Below, one piece after another: positions 18,048 to 27,468 of a DNA stretch of 64,000 nt (positions within the stretch are counted from its first letter, which is position 1; every line of letters begins with the position of its first letter). The position numbers were made by a program, and so were the translations under genes. The notes under the pieces were generated by a model. The model had not been told where the DNA came from. It ran no database searches and saw nothing but the letters and a program-made list of their open reading frames with translations. Origin of the DNA: Methyloligella sp. GL2. Lineage in GTDB: Bacteria > Pseudomonadota > Alphaproteobacteria > Rhizobiales > Methyloligellaceae. The stretch is taken from NCBI RefSeq assembly GCF_013341275.1, contig NZ_CP054476.1:372001-436000 (forward strand), read 5' to 3'.

Positions 18048-18161
18048 AACTTTGAGCCTAGTCACCCGAGACCCGATTCGCAAAGGGAATGCGCGGCAAA
18101 TTCCGAATCAACCCTTGATCGCCGCAGGCTTGGGCGATTGCCCGCACGGTTTGAATAAAAA

Positions 18162-18188
18162 ATGGGCCGGGTTTGGCGCCCGGCCCAT
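18162..18188 (-). terminator. Rho-independent terminator of the PepSY-like gene
   Basis: A perfect 10-bp stem (ATGGGCCGGG with CCCGGCCCAT) with a 7-base loop is followed on the minus strand by TTTTTTATT. It lies 43 bases past the stop at 18232. Confidence 0.8.
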
Positions 18189-18231
18189 TCGAGTTCGGAT
18201 CTTTCGATCTCTTTTATTTTGATTGTTCCGC

Positions 18232-18495
18232 TTAGTCGCGGGACATCATCAGGATGTTGAAATCCTCATCCAGCTTGATGTCGTAGGGCCCGATCTCGCA
18301 CTCGGCATCGTCGATCTCGTAGATGCCGGACTTCTCGTGATCGTAGTCGCCGCCCTTGCAGCCGACCTTGGCCAGGGTCTCTTTGATCTTCGCCACGGCC
18401 TCATCGGAAGGCGGGATATCCTCATCGGCGAGGGCGATGCCGGAAAACGAAACGGCGCCGGCGAGAGCGAGAGCAAAAGTCATCGTCTTGAGCAT
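18232..18495 (-). CDS. Small secreted PepSY-like protein
   Basis: 87 residues from the ATG at 18495; a longer upstream reading is not signal-like. Residues 1-23 form a signal peptide ending IALA-DED. The mature part of about 64 residues has the pattern of small PepSY-like periplasmic proteins: a helix (SDEAVAKIKETLAKVGCKGG) then strands YEIDDAECEIGPYDIKLDEDFNILMMSRD. Two cysteines (about 46 and 67) could form a disulfide. The family is thought to bind or modulate other proteins; no function is shown here. It is strongly acidic and has its own terminator. Confidence 0.75.
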   Translation of the reverse strand: MLKTMTFALALAGAVSFSGIALADEDIPPSDEAVAKIKETLAKVGCKGGDYDHEKSGIYEIDDAECEIGPYDIKLDEDFNILMMSRD

Positions 18496-18654
18496 GCAGA
18501 AATCCTCATTCGTTCGTGGTCGCAACGAGCCGCGCGGGGAAGCGGCCAATGGCAACGCCTGGTAGAATGCGTTGCACACTAATGAGGATTCTAACCCAAA
18601 GCTGCGGGGTCAGATGGCAATGATCGCCGGGAAGATTTGGCAAAAACGCATGCG

Positions 18655-20487
18655 TCAGGCGGTCGCAGCAGCCCCCTCTTTGGCCCGTTCGGCGCGCTTG
18701 CGCTCATTGGGATCGAGATGGCGCTTGCGCAGGCGGATGGCCTTCGGGGTCACCTCGACCAGCTCGTCATCGGCGATCCAGGCCAGCGAACGCTCCAGGG
18801 TCATCTTGATCGGCGGGGTGAGCCGCACGGCCTCGTCCTTGGAGGTGGTGCGGATATTGCTGAGCTTCTTGCCCTTCAGCACATTCACCTCCAGGTCGTT
18901 CTCGCGGGTATGCTCGCCGACGATCATGCCCTGATAGACCTTCCAGCCCGGCTCGATCATCATCGGGCCGCGATCTTCCAGATTCCAAAGGGCGTAGGCG
19001 ACGGCTTCGCCGTTATCGGTGGAGATCAGAACGCCGGTGCGCCGGCCGGGAATCTCGCCGCGATAGGTGTCGTAGCCGTGGAACAGTCGGTTCATGATGG
19101 CGGTGCCGCGGGTATCGGTCAGCAGCTCGCCCTGATAGCCGATCAGGCCCCGGGTCGGGGCGTAGAACACCAGGCGCAAACGCCCGCCGCCGGAGGGCTT
19201 CATCTCCACCATCTCGGCCTTGCGCTCCGACATCTTCTGCACCACGGCGCCGGAGAATTCCTCGTCGACGTCGATGATGACCTCCTCGATGGGCTCTTCC
19301 AGCTCGCCGGCATCGTTCTTGTGCAGCACGACGCGGGGGCGGGAAACGCCGAGCTCATAGCCTTCGCGGCGCATATTCTCGATCAGGATGGCCAGTTGAA
19401 GCTCGCCGCGGCCGGAGACGACGAAGGAGTCCTTGTCGTCGGATTCGTCGATGCGCAGGGCGACATTGCCCTCCGCTTCGCGCAGGAGCCGGTCGCGGAT
19501 CACGCGGCTGGTCACCTTGTCGCCCTCGGTGCCGGCGAGCGGGCTGTCATTGACCATGAAGGTCATGGAGACGGTGGGCGGATCGATCGGCTGAGCGGTG
19601 ATCGGCTCGGTGACGGCGGGGTCGCAGAACGTGTCGGCGACGGTCCCTTTGGTCAGGCCGGCAATGGCGACGATGTCGCCGGCGACGCCCTCTTCCACCG
19701 GCTGACGCTCGATGCCGCGGAAGGCGAGGATCTTGGAAACGCGGCCCTGATCGACGATTTCGCCGGCGCCATTCAGCACTTTGATGTTCTGGTTCGGCTT
19801 CAGCGTGCCGGAGGCGATGCGGCCGGTGATGATGCGTCCGAGATAGGGGTTCGCCTCCAGCAGCGTTCCAAGCATGCGGAACGGGCCTTCCTCGATCTGC
19901 GGCTCGCCGACATGGCGCAGCACCAGATCGAAGAGCGGGCCCATGCCCTCCTCATGGGAGGCATCGAGGTTTTCGGCCATCCAGCCTTCCTTGGCCGAGC
20001 CGTAGAGGATCGGGAAGTCGAGCTGCTCGTTGGTCGCATCGAGGGCGGCAAACAGGTCGAACACCTCGTCGATGACGGCGTCAGGCCGGGCATCGGGCTT
20101 GTCCACCTTGTTGATGGCGACGATGGGCTTCAGCCCGATCTGAAGCGCCTTGCCGACCACGAACTTGGTCTGCGGCATCGGTCCCTCGGCGGCGTCGACC
20201 AGCACAATGGCGCCGTCCACCATGGAGAGGATGCGCTCCACCTCGCCGCCGAAATCGGCATGGCCCGGCGTGTCGACGATGTTGACGCGGGTATCCTTCC
20301 AGACGACGGAGGTCGCCTTGGCGAGGATGGTGATGCCGCGCTCTTTCTCCAGGTCGTTGGAGTCCATCACTCGCTCGGCGACGCGCTGGTTGTCGCGGAA
20401 GGAGCCGGATTGCTGCAGCAGCTTGTCGACCAGGGTGGTTTTGCCGTGGTCGACATGGGCGATGATGGCGATATTTCTCAATTTCAT
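18655..20487 (-). CDS. typA: Translational GTPase TypA/BipA
   Basis: 610 residues, full length. It is a ribosome-binding GTPase of the EF-G family needed for growth at low temperature and for 50S assembly. G1 is AHVDHGKTT, followed by the switch [10 protein letters not shown]3 [10 protein letters not shown] and G4 NKVDKPDA. It continues with EF-G-like domains II, III and V and the BipA-specific C-terminal domain ([16 protein letters not shown] and LWNLEDRG onward). It ends in a basic tail. It is monocistronic. Confidence 0.98.
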   Translation of the reverse strand: MKLRNIAIIAHVDHGKTTLVDKLLQQSGSFRDNQRVAERVMDSNDLEKERGITILAKATSVVWKDTRVNIVDTPGHADFGGEVERILSMVDGAIVLVDAAEGPMPQTKFVVGKALQIGLKPIVAINKVDKPDARPDAVIDEVFDLFAALDATNEQLDFPILYGSAKEGWMAENLDASHEEGMGPLFDLVLRHVGEPQIEEGPFRMLGTLLEANPYLGRIITGRIASGTLKPNQNIKVLNGAGEIVDQGRVSKILAFRGIERQPVEEGVAGDIVAIAGLTKGTVADTFCDPAVTEPITAQPIDPPTVSMTFMVNDSPLAGTEGDKVTSRVIRDRLLREAEGNVALRIDESDDKDSFVVSGRGELQLAILIENMRREGYELGVSRPRVVLHKNDAGELEEPIEEVIIDVDEEFSGAVVQKMSERKAEMVEMKPSGGGRLRLVFYAPTRGLIGYQGELLTDTRGTAIMNRLFHGYDTYRGEIPGRRTGVLISTDNGEAVAYALWNLEDRGPMMIEPGWKVYQGMIVGEHTRENDLEVNVLKGKKLSNIRTTSKDEAVRLTPPIKMTLERSLAWIADDELVEVTPKAIRLRKRHLDPNERKRAERAKEGAAATA

Positions 20488-20649
20488 CGGAAGCGTCTCT
20501 TATCCGGGCGTTTTGGGCCTTAAATGCGAAAACGCGGGCCCGAACCGTCGAGCCCGCGATTGCTGTTGCACTGCGATATATAGACCGGCGGTTGCGCACG
20601 CAATGGCATGAAAGGAAGCAGGGTGCGGGAAGCGCGCCGGTGCTTTCGC

Positions 20650-21780
20650 CTAGGGCTCCTCGCGGCGCTCGCCCCAGGGCCCCTGATTGCCGGTCCGCCG
20701 GGTGATCGGCAGGGCGGCGTTCAGCATCATCATCTCGCTCAGGTTTTCCAAGGTGAGCATGCCGATCAAGCGCCCCTCGCCATCCACCACGCCGACCATG
20801 GGCTGACGCTTGGCGGTCAAGGCCTGGAAGGCCGGCTCCAGATCGTCGGATGCGGTGACGGTGGGCACGCCGTCCTGCATGGCGTCCAGCACCGAGGCAT
20901 GCGGGCCCGACTGCTTCAGCGCCTTCACCATGCCGTCGCGGGTGACCACGCCGCGCAAATGACCGCCCCCGTCGAGCACCGGAAACTCCTTCTGCGAGGT
21001 GCGGATCAGGGCATCGGCAGCATCGTTCACCGAGGACTGGGTATCCAGGGTGTGGAACTCGGTGATCATAGCGTCGGAAACCCGGGCGCCCTGGGCCACG
21101 GCCTTCATCTGGGCCTGGGAGGCCTCGCCGGAGGCGGCGAGAAACACGAACACGGCGATGATCAGCAGCATCGGGTTATAGAGAATGCCCAGTATGCCGA
21201 AGAGCACGGCGAAGCCCTGGCCGATACTGGCGGCCATCTGGGTGGCGCGGGCTTGGTCCATGCGCATGGCAAGCAGTGCCCGCAGCACGCGGCCGCCATC
21301 CATCGGGAAGGCCGGGATCAGGTTGAACAGCACCAGGATGATATTGGCGCCGGCCACCTTGGCGGCCATGGAGACGGCGGGGTTCTCCAGCGCGGTCAAA
21401 TTCTCCGGATCAATCTGCGGGCCGACCCAGAGCAGCAGTAGCGCGGCGATGACCACGTTCACCGCCGGGCCGGCCAAGGCCACGATCAGCTCCTGGCCGG
21501 GCTTTTCCGGCATTTTCTCCATGCTGGCGATGCCGCCGAAGGGCCACAGCGTCACGTTTTTGGTCGGCACGCCGAAGCGGCGCGCGGCAAACACATGGCC
21601 GAGCTCGTGCAGCAGCACGCAGAAGAACACCAGCGCGATGAAGATGGTGCCTTGCCAGGCCGCAGCGCTGCCGCCTTGGCTGTAAAACAGCATCCACAGC
21701 CAGGCGAGCAGGATCAGGAAGCTGACATGGATATAGAGGGCTGTGCCGCCAACAGAGCCGATGGGCAGGGACCAACGCAT
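20650..21780 (-). CDS. Site-2 protease family (M50) metalloprotease with CBS pair
   Basis: 376 residues. The zinc site HELGH (His58, Glu59, His62) lies in a membrane helix, and the third ligand region is NLIPAFPMDGGRVLRALLA. About six membrane segments occupy residues 1-215, and two CBS domains (about 230-290 and 295-350) fill the C-terminus, as in the S2P/CBS group. Such enzymes cleave membrane proteins inside the bilayer; CBS domains usually sense adenine nucleotides. No obvious substrate such as an anti-sigma factor lies nearby. It is divergent from the asparagine synthase gene. Confidence 0.93.
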   Translation of the reverse strand: MRWSLPIGSVGGTALYIHVSFLILLAWLWMLFYSQGGSAAAWQGTIFIALVFFCVLLHELGHVFAARRFGVPTKNVTLWPFGGIASMEKMPEKPGQELIVALAGPAVNVVIAALLLLWVGPQIDPENLTALENPAVSMAAKVAGANIILVLFNLIPAFPMDGGRVLRALLAMRMDQARATQMAASIGQGFAVLFGILGILYNPMLLIIAVFVFLAASGEASQAQMKAVAQGARVSDAMITEFHTLDTQSSVNDAADALIRTSQKEFPVLDGGGHLRGVVTRDGMVKALKQSGPHASVLDAMQDGVPTVTASDDLEPAFQALTAKRQPMVGVVDGEGRLIGMLTLENLSEMMMLNAALPITRRTGNQGPWGERREEP

Positions 21781-21988
21781 GAAAACTCGCTAACTCTCGC
21801 TCGAAATCGCGGGGAAACGCCTCTTTCATATGGGAAAGAGATTACGAGGTTGCGATAGGCGGATTTGGTTTGCAATGGCAGGCGCTGCCGACCAGCGCGC
21901 CTTGTTTTTTAGAATCGCCACAGAAATGTCGTTCTGATCGGGTTTTGCTGCCGCTGGCCGATTTTTGGGCAAGTTTTAGAGCCATGTT

Positions 21989-22017
21989 TTGACCTGCCCT
22001 CAAATGACGGCCACAAT
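21989..22017 (+). promoter_or_regulatory. Candidate sigma-70 promoter of asnB
   Basis: TTGACC (21989-21994) and CACAAT (22012-22017) are separated by exactly 17 bases. Transcription would begin near 22024, about 90 bases before the asnB ATG and just ahead of a terminator-like hairpin. Confidence 0.5.
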
Positions 22018-22029
22018 ACTCGCGACTGC

Positions 22030-22069
22030 GCGTATCGCCGGAGTGGCACTCCCGATACGCAATTTTTTT
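22030..22069 (+). terminator. Terminator-like hairpin in the asnB leader
   Basis: The outer stem GCGTATCG (22030-22037) pairs with CGATACGC (22053-22060). The inner stem GGAGT pairs with ACTCC around a GGC triloop, with a CC bulge between. AATTTTTTT follows at 22061-22069. It has all parts of an intrinsic terminator but sits 43 bases before the asnB start and only a few bases after the predicted transcription start. It may be an attenuator, a 5'-end stabiliser or the end of a very short RNA. Confidence 0.65.
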
Positions 22070-22112
22070 GCGCGGTTAGAGATTTGGGCGGACGAAATTC
22101 AACGGGAAATCT

Positions 22113-24143
22113 ATGTGCGGAATTGCGGGCGTAATCGACCTTAAAGGTCAGCGTGACATCGAGGGGATGCAGCTTGAGCGGATGGCGCAGACCCTGGTTC
22201 ATCGCGGGCCGGACGATTCCGGCTATTGGCGCGCGCCCGGCATCGGTTTCGCGCATCGGCGCTTAAGCATCGTCGGCCTCAATGACGGCCATCAGCCGAT
22301 CTTCAACGAGGACGGCAGCGTGGTCGCCGTCTGCAACGGCGAGTTCTTCGACTTCCCGGAGGTGCGGGCCCGGCTGCAGGAGAAGGGTCATATCTTCCGC
22401 ACCCATAGCGACAGCGAGATCGTCGTCCATCTCTATGAAGAGTACGGCGAGGGGATGTTCGAGCATCTCAAAGGCCAATTCGCCTTCGCCCTGTTCGATC
22501 AAAAGCGCCGCCTGGTGCTGATGGCGCGCGACCGGGTCGGCATTTGCCCGCTATTTTGGGCGAAAGTCGGCGATTTCTTCTATTTCGGATCGGAGATCAA
22601 GGCGATCCTCGCCTCGGGCGGGGTGGAGGCGGCGCCGGATCTGCGTGGGCTCGATCATCTCTTCACCTTTTTCGCCATGGGCGGCGCGCGCACCTGCTTC
22701 AAAGGCGTGAATGCGCTGCTGCCGGGGCATTACCTGCGCATCGATCTTGCCCGCGAGGGCGGATTGTCGGAGCCGGAAGTCCGCCGCTATTGGGATTTCG
22801 ACTTCCCCGATTGGGGCGAGGAGGAAAATCCCACCCATCAGGATGCGGTGGATGGGTTCGAGGAAGCCTTCGCACGCGCGGTGAATTTGCGGCTGCGCGC
22901 CGATGTGCCGGTGGCCGGTTACCTCAGCGGCGGGGTGGATTCGGCTTATGTGATGGCGATGGCGGCCAAGGTCAGCGGCAAGCCGCTGGCCAGCTTCACC
23001 GTGCAGGTGCCCGATCCCTCGCTCGACGAGGCTTCGGAGGCCTCGGAGGCTGCCAATTCCATCGGCGAGACCAAGCAGACGGTGATCCGGGCCGGCGCCG
23101 ATCTGATTTCGGAGAATTACGCCGGGCTGGTTTCGGCAGCGGAAAGCCCGGTGCTCGACACCTCCTCCGCCGCGCTGCTGGCGCTGTCGCGCGGGGTCCA
23201 TGCGCAAGGTTATAAGACGGTGCTGGCGGGCGAAGGCGCCGATGAGGGTTTCGCCGGCTATCTCTGGTTCAAGATCCGAAAGGCGGCGCTCAACCTCGAT
23301 ATTGGCGATGCATTCCGCCCGAGCGTCGCGATCGGCCGGTTCGCCCGCAAGATCCAGTCGCCGGAGACAAGTTTTTCGGAGCTGGCGCGGATCGATAGGA
23401 TGATCGACGGGCCGCATGCCCAGTCGCTGCTTTACAATCTCGTGGCCACGGCGCGGCAGCGTTATTACGGCGATGGGATGTGGCAGGGGCTTCAGGGCCA
23501 TGTCGCCTATGAGGATCTCAACCTCGATCTTGAGCGCATGAAGCGCTGGCATCCGCTGAACCGCTCGCTCTATCTCGGCTATAAGCTGCATCTGCCGGGG
23601 CTGCTGCTCAGCCATAAGGGCGACCGGGTGGGCATGGCCAACAGCGTGGAGCTGCGCTACCCGTTCCTCGACGAAGGGGTGATCGCCTATGGCGAGCGCA
23701 TCCATCCGAACTGGAAGCTGAAGGGGTTCAAGCGGGACAAATATCTGATCCGCCAGGCCGCTCACCGGCTATTGCCGCCGCAGGTCGCAGAGCGGCCCAA
23801 GGCGATGTTCCGCGCGCCCCTGGCGGAGAGCTTCCTGGCCACGCCGCCAGATTTCGTGCGCGATCTGCTGAGCCCGGAGAGCCTCCGCCGCAGCGGCTAT
23901 TTCGATGTCGAGGCGGTGCGCCGCGATTGCGAGCTGATCGCCAAGGGCGAGGAGAGTCTCAATCAATTCGCCAGCCTCGGGCTTGGCGGCGTGGTCGCCA
24001 CCCAGCTTTGGCACCATCTTTATATGGGCGGTAATCTCTGCGAACTGCCCGAGGTGGATCTCAACCCGATGCCGGCTCAAGCCGCCACACTGAAGCGGTC
24101 CTCGGCCGCGCCTTCAATGGCGGCGCGGCCCGCGGTGGCGTAA
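22113..24143 (+). CDS. asnB: Asparagine synthase (glutamine-hydrolysing) family protein
   Basis: 676 residues. The N-terminal class II glutaminase domain starts with the catalytic Cys2 (MCGIAGV) and includes HRGPDDSGYW and NGEFFDF; it covers about 1-210. The synthetase domain has the ATP pyrophosphatase loop VAGYLSGGVDSAYVMAM at about 266-282, VLAGEGADEGFAGY and LRYPFLDE. It makes asparagine from aspartate, glutamine and ATP, or amidates another acceptor: such proteins also occur in polysaccharide and peptide clusters. No such cluster lies here, so ordinary asparagine synthesis is likeliest. The leader carries a striking hairpin. Confidence 0.92.
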   Translation: MCGIAGVIDLKGQRDIEGMQLERMAQTLVHRGPDDSGYWRAPGIGFAHRRLSIVGLNDGHQPIFNEDGSVVAVCNGEFFDFPEVRARLQEKGHIFRTHSDSEIVVHLYEEYGEGMFEHLKGQFAFALFDQKRRLVLMARDRVGICPLFWAKVGDFFYFGSEIKAILASGGVEAAPDLRGLDHLFTFFAMGGARTCFKGVNALLPGHYLRIDLAREGGLSEPEVRRYWDFDFPDWGEEENPTHQDAVDGFEEAFARAVNLRLRADVPVAGYLSGGVDSAYVMAMAAKVSGKPLASFTVQVPDPSLDEASEASEAANSIGETKQTVIRAGADLISENYAGLVSAAESPVLDTSSAALLALSRGVHAQGYKTVLAGEGADEGFAGYLWFKIRKAALNLDIGDAFRPSVAIGRFARKIQSPETSFSELARIDRMIDGPHAQSLLYNLVATARQRYYGDGMWQGLQGHVAYEDLNLDLERMKRWHPLNRSLYLGYKLHLPGLLLSHKGDRVGMANSVELRYPFLDEGVIAYGERIHPNWKLKGFKRDKYLIRQAAHRLLPPQVAERPKAMFRAPLAESFLATPPDFVRDLLSPESLRRSGYFDVEAVRRDCELIAKGEESLNQFASLGLGGVVATQLWHHLYMGGNLCELPEVDLNPMPAQAATLKRSSAAPSMAARPAVA

Positions 24144-24149
24144 GCCTTA

Positions 24150-24165
24150 TCGTCTTCGAAGACGA
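24150..24165. other. 16-bp perfect palindrome after asnB
   Basis: TCGTCTTC followed directly by GAAGACGA lies 6 bases past the asnB stop, in the space between asnB and the convergent flavin reductase gene. It could form a hairpin in either transcript but has no T-run on either side, so a termination role is only possible. Confidence 0.35.
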
Positions 24166-24191
24166 CGAGGCCTGAAGTCCCGGCAGAGTGT

Positions 24192-24842
24192 CTATGCGTG
24201 TGCTCCGTCGCTTGGTCCCCAGACCTTGCCCGAACGCTCGGAGTCGATCCGATAGTCGCTCGTGTGAGCGGAGAAGAAGCGTTCTCCGAATTCCTCCGCC
24301 CGCTTCAGGGGTTGGCTGGGATCGCGCGCCACTTCGGCTCGAGAATTACCGATCCCGTGAACGTGCCCGACGAAGGTCGAGTTCGTATATCGGCTGTGCT
24401 CCTGAATCTGGTGGATAATGCCCGCCCCGACATCTGGGTAGGTTTCCTCGGAGCTGAGAAGCAGACCGATCCGCTTGCCCATGAGCGCATTCACCACCCT
24501 GTCTGCTTCCGGGTAAGAGGCGGAGACGTAGCAGAAAGCGCGGTCGAAGAAGGCCTTCAACTGAGCGGACATGCCGTACCAATAGATCGGCGTCGCGGCG
24601 ATGAACCCTTCCGCCGGGAGGTAGTGGTCGAGAAAGACATCGCCGAAACCATCGGCGATGCCGCAGGTGCCGTCTTCGCGGCGGCATTGCCGGCAGTCGC
24701 GCAGGAAACCTTCGAGAAATTCGTCGGCGTAGAGAAGCTCCGCTTCATGTCCGGACTGCCGGATGCCTCTGGCGGCTGCTTGGGCGAGCGCGGCAGAATT
24801 TCCGTCGCGGCGGGGGCTTGCGCTCAAAATCATCGCTTTCAT
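24192..24842 (-). CDS. NAD(P)H-dependent FMN reductase (flavodoxin-like fold)
   Basis: 216 residues from the ATG at 24842. The N-terminal FMN phosphate loop ILSASPRRDGNSAALAQA is classic for this group. CRQCRREDGTCGI is a Cys pair typical of the iron-sulfur-flavoprotein/NADPH-dependent reductase branch. TPIYWYGMSAQLKAFFDR is the substrate/flavin loop. It probably reduces quinones or electrophiles. It is divergent from a HxlR regulator gene 113 bases away, which likely controls it, as in the YodB-type and similar pairs. Confidence 0.88.
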   Translation of the reverse strand: MKAMILSASPRRDGNSAALAQAAARGIRQSGHEAELLYADEFLEGFLRDCRQCRREDGTCGIADGFGDVFLDHYLPAEGFIAATPIYWYGMSAQLKAFFDRAFCYVSASYPEADRVVNALMGKRIGLLLSSEETYPDVGAGIIHQIQEHSRYTNSTFVGHVHGIGNSRAEVARDPSQPLKRAEEFGERFFSAHTSDYRIDSERSGKVWGPSDGAHA

Positions 24843-24892
24843 GGTTCGTCCTTCACTCGATAGGCGGTGTTCTTGGGGACGATATTGAGTTA

Positions 24893-24918
24893 TAGGCACC
24901 CATAGGCAAGTACGCACC
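24893..24918. promoter_or_regulatory. Candidate HxlR operator repeats
   Basis: Three imperfect 8-base units (TAGGCACC at 24893, TAGGCAAG at 24903, TACGCACC at 24911) lie in the space between the divergent reductase and HxlR genes. A further TAGGC is at 24861. Winged-helix HxlR dimers bind such repeated sites; the assignment is inferred from position only. Confidence 0.35.
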
Positions 24919-24955
24919 TTTTGGTAACCAGTCGTCCGGCCTGGGATGCTAAGGA

Positions 24956-25348
24956 ATGGAAGCAGAGAAGAAGCCGAAGCCGAGCGTTTTCGATGCCGAT
25001 TGTTCGGCTCGGGATGCGCTGGAGCTGATCGCCAGCAAATGGGCGATCCTGATTCTCGGCGCCCTCGGCGAGCAGCCGATGCGAAACGGCGCGATGCTTC
25101 GGAAGATCGGCGGTATCTCGCAGAAGATGCTGACGCAAACGTTGCGCCAGCTGGAATGCAACGGTCTGGTGCTGCGAGAGGATCACGGCACTGTGCCGCC
25201 GCAGGTGGTCTATCGGTTGACCCCCTTGGGCGGCACGCTCAATGAGGCGCTTGCCGGGCTAGACCGGTGGGCCGAGGCGAATTTTCCGGCCCTCGATGCG
25301 GCACGGGAGAAATATCTCGCCGCGCAATGCGAATCGACACGCCGCTAA
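24956..25348 (+). CDS. HxlR family winged-helix transcriptional regulator
   Basis: 130 residues. The HxlR core is complete: a cysteine near the N-terminus (DADCSARDALELIASKW), then ILILGALGEQPMRNGAMLRKIGGISQKMLTQTLRQLE as the wing-helix DNA-binding part, and VVYRLTPLGGTL. Cys16 is placed like the redox-sensing Cys of YodB/HypR-type members, so sensing of quinones or aldehydes is plausible. It is divergent from the FMN reductase gene, its probable target. Confidence 0.92.
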   Translation: MEAEKKPKPSVFDADCSARDALELIASKWAILILGALGEQPMRNGAMLRKIGGISQKMLTQTLRQLECNGLVLREDHGTVPPQVVYRLTPLGGTLNEALAGLDRWAEANFPALDAAREKYLAAQCESTRR

Positions 25349-25376
25349 ACGGAACCCTGCTCGCGGATGACGTCGG

Positions 25377-26597
25377 CTAGTTGCCGCGCAGCTTGCCGAG
25401 CGTCCTGAGGCGCAGCGCGTTCAGCTTGATGAAGCCGGCTGCGTCGACCTGGTCGTAGGCGCCTTCGTCGTCCTCGAAGGTGACGAGCTCGTCGGCATAG
25501 AGCGATTTCGGGCTCGAGCGGCCGGTGACGATGACATTGCCCTTATAGAGCTTGAGGCGAACCTCGCCTTCCACCTGCTCCTGGCTCTTGTCGATCAGGG
25601 CCTGCAGCATCTCCCGCTCCGGCGAGAACCAGAAGCCGTAATAGATCAGCTCCGCATAGCGCGGCATGAGCTGGTCTTTCAGATGCGCCGCCTCGCGGTC
25701 CAGGGTCAGGCTCTCGATGGCGCGGTGGGCGGGAAGCAGAATGCTGCCGCCCGGCGTCTCATAGATGCCGCGGGACTTCATGCCGACGAAGCGGTTCTCC
25801 ACCAGATCGACGCGGCCGATGCCGTTATCGCGGCCGAGCTCGTTGAGCTTCGTCAAAATCTCGGCGGCGCTCATGCGCTTGCCGTCGATGGAGACGGCAT
25901 CGCCCTTCTCGAAGCCGATGGTGATCTCGGTTGCCTGGTCGGGGGCCTCCTCCGGCGAGACGGTGCGCTGGAAGACATATTCGGGTGGCGCCTCGTTTGG
26001 GTCCTCCAGCACTTTTCCTTCGGAGGAGGAGTGCAGCAGGTTGGCATCGACCGAGAACGGCGCCTCGCCGCGCTTATCCTTGGAGACCGGGATCTGATGC
26101 TTCTCGGCGAACTCGATCAGGTCGGTGCGGGATTTGAATTCCCATTCCCGCCAGGGGGCGATCACCTTGATGTCGGGATCGAGGGCGTAATAGGAGAGCT
26201 CGAACCGCACCTGGTCGTTGCCCTTGCCCGTGGCGCCATGGGCGACGGCATCGGCGCCGGTCTCATGGGCGATCTCGATCTGGCGCTTGGCGATCAGCGG
26301 CCGGGCGATGGAGGTGCCCAGCAGATAAATGCCTTCATACAGCGCGTTGGCCCGGAACATGGGAAAGACGTATTCGGAGACGAATTCCTCGCGGAGATCG
26401 TCGATGAAGATCTCCTTGATGCCGAACATCTCGGCCTTCTTGCGTGCCGGCTCCAGCTCCTCGCCCTGGCCGAGATCGGCGGTGAAGGTGACGACTTCGC
26501 AGCCATAGGTCTCCTGCAGCCATTTCAGGATGATGGAGGTGTCGAGGCCGCCGGAATAGGCGAGAACCACCTTGTTGATCTTGTCGTGTGCGGCCAT
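25377..26597 (-). CDS. argG: Argininosuccinate synthase
   Basis: 406 residues from the ATG at 26597; 15 extra upstream residues are not conserved. It joins citrulline and aspartate using ATP, the seventh step of arginine synthesis. The ATP loop [10 protein letters not shown] is at about 12-21, with [15 protein letters not shown], the citrulline region [13 protein letters not shown] and the aspartate region near [12 protein letters not shown]. It is a stand-alone gene ending 28 bases after the convergent HxlR gene. Confidence 0.98.
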   Translation of the reverse strand: MAAHDKINKVVLAYSGGLDTSIILKWLQETYGCEVVTFTADLGQGEELEPARKKAEMFGIKEIFIDDLREEFVSEYVFPMFRANALYEGIYLLGTSIARPLIAKRQIEIAHETGADAVAHGATGKGNDQVRFELSYYALDPDIKVIAPWREWEFKSRTDLIEFAEKHQIPVSKDKRGEAPFSVDANLLHSSSEGKVLEDPNEAPPEYVFQRTVSPEEAPDQATEITIGFEKGDAVSIDGKRMSAAEILTKLNELGRDNGIGRVDLVENRFVGMKSRGIYETPGGSILLPAHRAIESLTLDREAAHLKDQLMPRYAELIYYGFWFSPEREMLQALIDKSQEQVEGEVRLKLYKGNVIVTGRSSPKSLYADELVTFEDDEGAYDQVDAAGFIKLNALRLRTLGKLRGN

Positions 26598-26693
26598 GGG
26601 CGCGAATTCCAATCTGGGCAAAAAACAAATGAGAGCCCGCATCTATAGGAAGAACGGGGTTTGGGGCAAGCTATGCGGTGACGCGGGAGCCTC

Positions 26694-26791
26694 CGTCATG
26701 CTGAGGAGCCCGCTTTAGCGGGCCTTAAAGCTGCGGGCCGGGGCCGCGTCTCCTTCGAGGCGTGCCTTGCGGCATGCGCCTCAGGATGACG
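26694..26791. repeat. REP-like intergenic inverted repeat
   Basis: CGTCATGCTGAGG (26694-26706) and CCTCAGGATGACG (26779-26791) are inverted copies with one mismatch, enclosing two inner GC-rich hairpins (CCCGC...GCGGG near 26709). Elements with these CTGAGG/CCTCAG ends are widespread intergenic repeats in Hyphomicrobiales. It lies between argG and a small membrane-protein gene, outside coding sequence. Confidence 0.7.
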
Positions 26792-26819
26792 TGGCGTGGG
26801 GCTTCGTCTTGCCGAGGTT

Positions 26820-27254
26820 TCAGCGCGGCCGGCCGGACAGCAGCCAATAGGCGAGGCCGCCGGCGAAGCCTGCAGTGGCGAAAATTGCGGTGATCTGCAT
26901 CGGCGGCAAGGTGGAGAGCTCGTCCGGCGGGGCGACCATCAGCGGCACGGCGATGAGAGAAAGTCCGCCGGCGGCGACGTAGTAGATCCAGCTGCGGATC
27001 TTGAACAGCTCGCCGGAAAGCGCGGCGACCAGGGCCGGCAGCACGGTGAGGCTCGGCGCCACGGTGCCGGCAAAGAGCACGAGACCGATGAAGTTGCCGC
27101 CCTCGGCAATCATCGGATCCGTCGGAGCGGCGCTGCGCAGCTCCTCGCCCACCCAAAGCGCGCCGAGGAAGAACAGCACGGCCATGGCCAGGCAGGAGGC
27201 GATGGCGAAGGTCACCGCAAGCCAGATGAAACGACCGATGGTGCGGAGGATCAT
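26820..27254 (-). CDS. Hypothetical four-helix membrane protein
   Basis: 144 residues from the ATG at 27254, chosen because GAGGAG lies 9 bases upstream; a start 12 codons earlier is possible. Four hydrophobic helices are visible at about residues 7-30, 50-77, 85-105 and 118-138, the last ending LAYWLLSGRPR. A short loop with ELRSAAPTD lies between helices 1 and 2. I recognise no family; small four-helix proteins of this sort are common in rhizobia and unstudied. It is divergent from mgtE. Confidence 0.6.
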   Translation of the reverse strand: MILRTIGRFIWLAVTFAIASCLAMAVLFFLGALWVGEELRSAAPTDPMIAEGGNFIGLVLFAGTVAPSLTVLPALVAALSGELFKIRSWIYYVAAGGLSLIAVPLMVAPPDELSTLPPMQITAIFATAGFAGGLAYWLLSGRPR

Positions 27255-27468
27255 GTCTCGGGTCTCCTCGGGGCGAATGTGCGGGGTCATTGCATATCGA
27301 GCCGTATAAGAGCCGGTCCCGTGCTGCAAGGGAGGGACGAGGTCTTTGGCTCGCCCGAATGCGGGCCGTTCCCCACCGACATCTCCCACTGACATGCGCT
27401 GGTAACTTTGGCCGCGTTAGCGTTCTTGCGACCCCGCGACGCAAATTCCCACCGAAGAGCCTGGCCTT

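Larger units (their letters stand above)
21781..22112. other. Non-coding gap between the site-2 protease gene and asnB
   Basis: The 332 bases hold no credible gene. The right half carries a sigma-70-like promoter and a terminator-like hairpin aimed at asnB (listed separately). The left half must hold the promoter for the minus-strand protease gene, but no clear boxes were recognised there. Confidence 0.6.

Noticed and set aside
21850-22112. A known riboswitch in the asnB leader.
   Set aside because: I could not match any known aptamer. Only the hairpin and promoter are supported.
27255-27468. An M-box (Mg2+) riboswitch before mgtE.
   Set aside because: No conserved M-box segments or terminator-like switch was seen in the 214-base leader.
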